DNA of 64,000 nt. It comes from Sthenelais limicola. Lineage: Eukaryota > Annelida > Polychaeta > Phyllodocida > Sigalionidae. Under the pieces are notes generated by a model. The model had not been told where the DNA came from, made no database searches, and was given only the letters and a program-made list of their open reading frames with translations. The stretch lies in contig OW804096.1 in NCBI GenBank assembly GCA_942159475.1, forward strand, positions 44,701,744-44,765,743. Reading direction: 5' to 3'. Positions 60,136 to 64,000 of the stretch are shown one piece after another; positions within the stretch are counted from its first letter, which is position 1; every line of letters starts with the position of its first letter. The position numbers and the translations under genes were made by a program.

Positions 60136-62036
60136 CTGCAAAATAGAAATGGATGAAATGTGTTAGGAAATATGTTTGAATACCCTTAATACAGGAAATA
60201 AATAGCTGAGTCACAGGAGTGTGGACCCTTAACGTAATCACAATCGTTGTTTGCATTTCAGCTGAAAAAAAACCCTCATTGATAGGAAAAAGGAGTTAAT
60301 ACAAGAATATGAAGTTACGTCCGTAAATAGGAAGCTTATAATGTGCGCATGTAAAGGTTCATTAGTAAATAAGTGATGAAAACATGATTTCCTCCAAATT
60401 TTATTGCAGGGAAGTAAAGTTGTGTATCTTCATTATTGTCGGATTGTTCCAAATAATTCCACATAAATATTTATGCTCAAAATCGAATCTCATTTGATGA
60501 ATATAACATAAGCAAACATATAGTAGTTGATGTGTACAGGCTACATAGCCTACATAAATTATAAAAAGATATCCTCAAACAGGCTCTAGTTCAGACACCC
60601 ACGCCCACAATAGCTTGAATATTTTTATCTCATTCTTCCTGACAGGATATCTTAAGTCTGTCGCCGTTCATCCACGCTATTAAAGGAATCCATATTGGAA
60701 TTTAGTACTGCCTCAAAAAAGGACACAAAGTGACAATCAATTTTGTCCCACAGAATAGCCATGGTTAGCTTGAATCACTGCTGAGTTCACAGCATTACAT
60801 TGCGGATTTATATATGTATTATATAATGGGCCTTATATATCATCATATGGGAACAAGATTGCTCATATGAAGGGATATAATATATGGATCGAGAGTGGAT
60901 ATCGGAATGACCTTGATATTATGTGTCCATGGATACTGATTGAAAAATCAACTTTCCACTCCCCAATATAATATGTTACGCGGCTTCCAATCGGTCTCTT
61001 TATTTCTAGGTTCGCTCACGCAAGTATTGGAACGCAATTATCATTAGAATGTCCTATCTGTGGCACAAACCTTGAAGTTTACCCCAATACTGTCCTATAG
61101 CTGCCTTCTTAGACTATAAGCACGCCCCCAATATGGAAGCCGATGTGAATCACTTGAGACGGTTCTCCTTGATTACCCTCCTTCGCACCATTGGATGGGA
61201 ATCAGGAATTGAGAGGGATAAGCATGATTCACATTCTCCGACACGGGCAATCAATTACTGATGTCTCCTATTTTAGATCTGTCTCAATCAATTGGTCATG
61301 GTGAAATGATTTTGACTAACCATTCTGCAATAATCTTGAATCTGCATGGATATTACAACAGCCCTGTGGAAAAGTAGTCGAAGCTGTGCATTATTTTGGT
61401 CCTGCATGGATTTATAACGTTAAAGCTACTATGTGATGTACACAGAATGTTGTTTTCACATGCCAAATGTATGCATGTATAAATGTAAAAGCTCTATGTA
61501 CTAATATTCGCTTATCATTGAGGAATAACTGCAAGAAGTAAATAGTTTTAGCATTCGTGCTTGACAGGGGTAATTAACCAAAAATAATAGCCGCTATATG
61601 TGAGGATATTGCAGAGAGTGAAGCAGGCATCACTGTAAAGGACAACTGAGAACTACAAGGATGCATGGACTGTTTTGTAAGGCCAAAAGATGTGGCTGTA
61701 CTTAATGTGCAGTCCTTGCTGGTGGATATAAGACAAAATAATTGGAATATCTCCACAGTCCGATATTGATTTACACAGGTCTAGCTTTTTCGCAAGTGCA
61801 TCACTCGTACCAATCACAATTGCCATTACTCAACCTCTAGTATTTCGTGGCGGATCATTACAAAAGCTCTTCTTAAATCATTTGATCTTCGTAGGAAAAC
61901 CAACCGATTTTTGCTTTTAATTGCATCGTACATGTTAAAGCTGTATTCACAGTTATTACAGCAAATACAATCTTACAAAATTGACTCATATTAGAATGTG
62001 TAGGTCTGAACGGAGAAAAAAGCAGAAAACCTTTAG
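60136..62036. other. No recognised gene between the CLC exons and the LINE
   Basis: Upstream of the most 5' placed CLC exon. A missing first CLC exon could lie here but I could not identify one. The 5' part of the LINE may begin within this stretch, but no ORF1 is visible. Confidence 0.45.
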
Positions 62037-64000
62037 TTTTTGACTGATGTTAACCGGGAGGGCAGCATTAATGAAAGCGTTCAAGACAAAATCAAGACAA
62101 TCAAGACAATCAAGACAAATGTAAAATATGCAAGCAAGAATTGTAATCGAGAGATTGATGAACAGGACCTAAGTTCCTGCAAAGGTGTGAAAATAATTTC
62201 ATGGAACGTTAGAAGCCTACCACCAAAGATTTCTTATATAACGACTTTTATGGAGAATACGAAAGCAGATATATTGGCGATTCAAGAATCGTGGTTACAT
62301 AGTAACATACACGATAACCAGATATCAATAGAGGGATATCAATCAATCAGACTGGATAGGAAATCCAAGAAAAAAGGAGGCGGTATAATAACCTATATAA
62401 AGTCTGATTACTCAATTAACGACATACGGTATGAAAACCTAAATATATCAAATCTAAACTTGGAAGCCCAAGTCATAGAATGTAAGAGAAATAAGATGAA
62501 AACAATGGTAATCATAAACATATATCGCCCTCCACAAAGCCAGTTAACTGAAAGTATAGAAGCCATCAAGCATATCTTAGAAAACATTAATCTTAAAAGC
62601 GAAATCTTTTTGGTGGGGGACTTCAATGTGAACCATGAAACAAAACAAATGGACTTCGTGAAACAATATGGTCTCTCCCAAACGATAAATGTACCCACGA
62701 GAGTAAGCAAGAAATCCTCCTCTATTATAGATCAAATATTCTCAAATGGTAAATATATAAACCAAACAGGAACAATTAACAATAACACTAGCGATCACTT
62801 TCCAATATATATTATAAAGAAAAAGGAAAGGAACACGTATAGAAAAGGGAACTTTACATCCCGACAATGGAAAAACTTAGATATAAAGATATTAAAAGAG
62901 ATACTTAAAGATAGTGATTGGACTGGATTTTACCAATCAAGGGATGTAAATAAATGTTGGGACATAATAATAAATAAAATAACCCACTACCTGGACAGGA
63001 TGTGTCCGTTAAAGGAATATAAGAATATAAGGGAGAGACCAAAATGGTACACACCGCAACTTAATGTAATGGCAAAAGAAAGAGACAGGGCGTTTAAAAA
63101 GGCTAGGAAAACAAAGAAACCTGAAGATTGGGATACAGCTAAACAAATAAGGAACAAAGTCAACTCCCAAGTACATAAAATGAAAAGTAAACATTTAAGA
63201 GAGGAACTCATTAAAGATCCCAAGGACTGTAGACATTTCTGGGAAGTTATAAAGCCACTCCTGACACCAGACAAAATAAAAGCGAAACAAACCATTAATA
63301 TTCTTGACAAACATAATAATCTTCATGGAGGATTGGAAGCGTCAGAAATATTAAATGATTTCTTCTCGTCAATAGGGGTGAATCTAGCTGAAAAGATCAA
63401 ACCATTAACAAATACCGAACAAAATGAAATCCCAAACAATAGGTGTATCCAGCCTAATGAAATAAACGACAATGAAATCTTTTCCTTTTGCCAAATAGGT
63501 GTGAATGAAATATATGATTACTTACGAAAGTCAAATAATAATAAGGCATCAGGTATCTTACACCTGCCCACCAGGGTTTTGAAACCATGCCTAATGACAC
63601 TGGCCCCCCAATTTACATACCTGTGTAATTTGTCAATAACCTTAAATGAGATACCGAATGAATTTAAGAAAGCAACAATATTACCTTTATTCAAAAAAGG
63701 CTCGAGAAATGACCCTTCTAACTACCGACCGATAAGCATAATAAAGTTCCCAGCTAAGATATTAGAGAAGGCTGTACACCATCAATTTTATTCCTATATC
63801 GAAAGGAAGAAAATGTTGTACACGCATCAATATGGATTTAGAACAGAACATTCTATAAACCAAGCTCACCACAGAATTTTCCACAAAATATATGAGAACT
63901 TAAATGAAGGGAAGAAGACGGTATTGGCTTTCTTGGACTTCAAGAAAGCCTTTGATACCATCGATCATCAAATATTGCTTCAAAAATTAAAATCGTACAA
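62037..64000 (+). CDS. LINE ORF2: endonuclease and reverse transcriptase (3' end beyond window)
   Basis: An uninterrupted frame of 654 codons, from just after a TAG at 62034 to the window edge. The N-terminal half is an APE-type endonuclease: SWN (N57), QESW (E84), IYRPP, VGDFN (about 193-197), the IIDQIFSN motif and SDH (about 252). The RT begins with FKKGSRNDPSNYRPIS (about 550-566), then QYGFR, then FLDFKKAFDTIDH (motif A, about 632); the catalytic YxDD lies past 64000. Organisation and motifs fit non-LTR retrotransposons of the Jockey/CR1-like type. The first in-frame ATG (62250) is inside the endonuclease domain, downstream of the SWN motif, so the copy may be 5'-truncated or ORF2 may start by another mechanism. 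It lies antisense to the CLC gene. Confidence 0.93.
62037..64000 (+). mobile_element. Non-LTR retrotransposon (LINE), 5' portion
   Basis: The element containing the ORF above. Its true 5' end is not defined: no target-site duplication or ORF1 could be assigned upstream. The lack of stops over nearly 2 kb argues for recent insertion. Confidence 0.85.
62081..62118 (+). repeat. 9-base tandem repeat at the start of the LINE frame
   Basis: Four copies of TCAAGACAA (the first with two extra bases). In the ORF2 frame they encode repeated Ile-Lys-Thr. They lie at the 5' edge of the open frame, before the endonuclease domain. Confidence 0.85.

Overview
The window looks like AT-rich DNA from a large, intron-rich animal nuclear genome, most likely an invertebrate. 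The evidence is one many-exon gene with GT-AG introns of up to about 8 kb, an envelope-bearing Ty3/gypsy-type element, a LINE, small inverted-repeat (MITE-like) elements and a degenerate tandem array. I see no prokaryotic operon, CRISPR array or rRNA gene, and I recognise no tRNA gene. The species cannot be fixed from the sequence.

Layout. (1) 1-2351: no gene recognised; three imperfect direct repeats stand upstream of a TATA box on the + strand. (2) 2352-12793, minus strand: a Metaviridae (Ty3/gypsy) element with a putative 5' LTR and primer-binding site, then three uninterrupted ORFs: gag (845 aa), pol (1398 aa: protease, RT, RNase H, DD35E integrase, GPY/F-like end) and an env-like ORF (850 aa). 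The gag-pol junction carries a slippery heptamer and an 8-bp hairpin, as expected for -1 ribosomal frameshifting. No copy of the putative LTR was found beyond env. (3) 12794-24726: no protein gene recognised; a degenerate tandem array (about 16180-18070) and two small TIR elements. (4) 24727-60135, minus strand: 16 exons of a CLC-family Cl-/H+ exchanger resembling the ClC-6/ClC-7 branch. All splice phases chain and give 866 codons plus a stop; only the extreme N-terminus lies outside what I could place. Its introns hold a MITE, a long palindrome, a perfect hairpin and a possible Tigger/pogo end. (5) 62037-64000, + strand: the 5' part of an intact LINE ORF (endonuclease, then reverse transcriptase) that runs off the window.

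How the parts relate. The CLC gene is the only recognisable host gene; it should encode an endolysosomal-type anion/proton exchanger. The metavirus lies downstream of its 3' end on the same strand, and the LINE lies beyond its most 5' placed exon on the opposite strand. The most notable object is the metavirus: its three ORFs are open, Gag-Pol frameshifting signals are visible, and the envelope has a furin-type site, so it may be a recently active, possibly infectious-type endogenous retrovirus lineage. The missing 3' LTR is unresolved.
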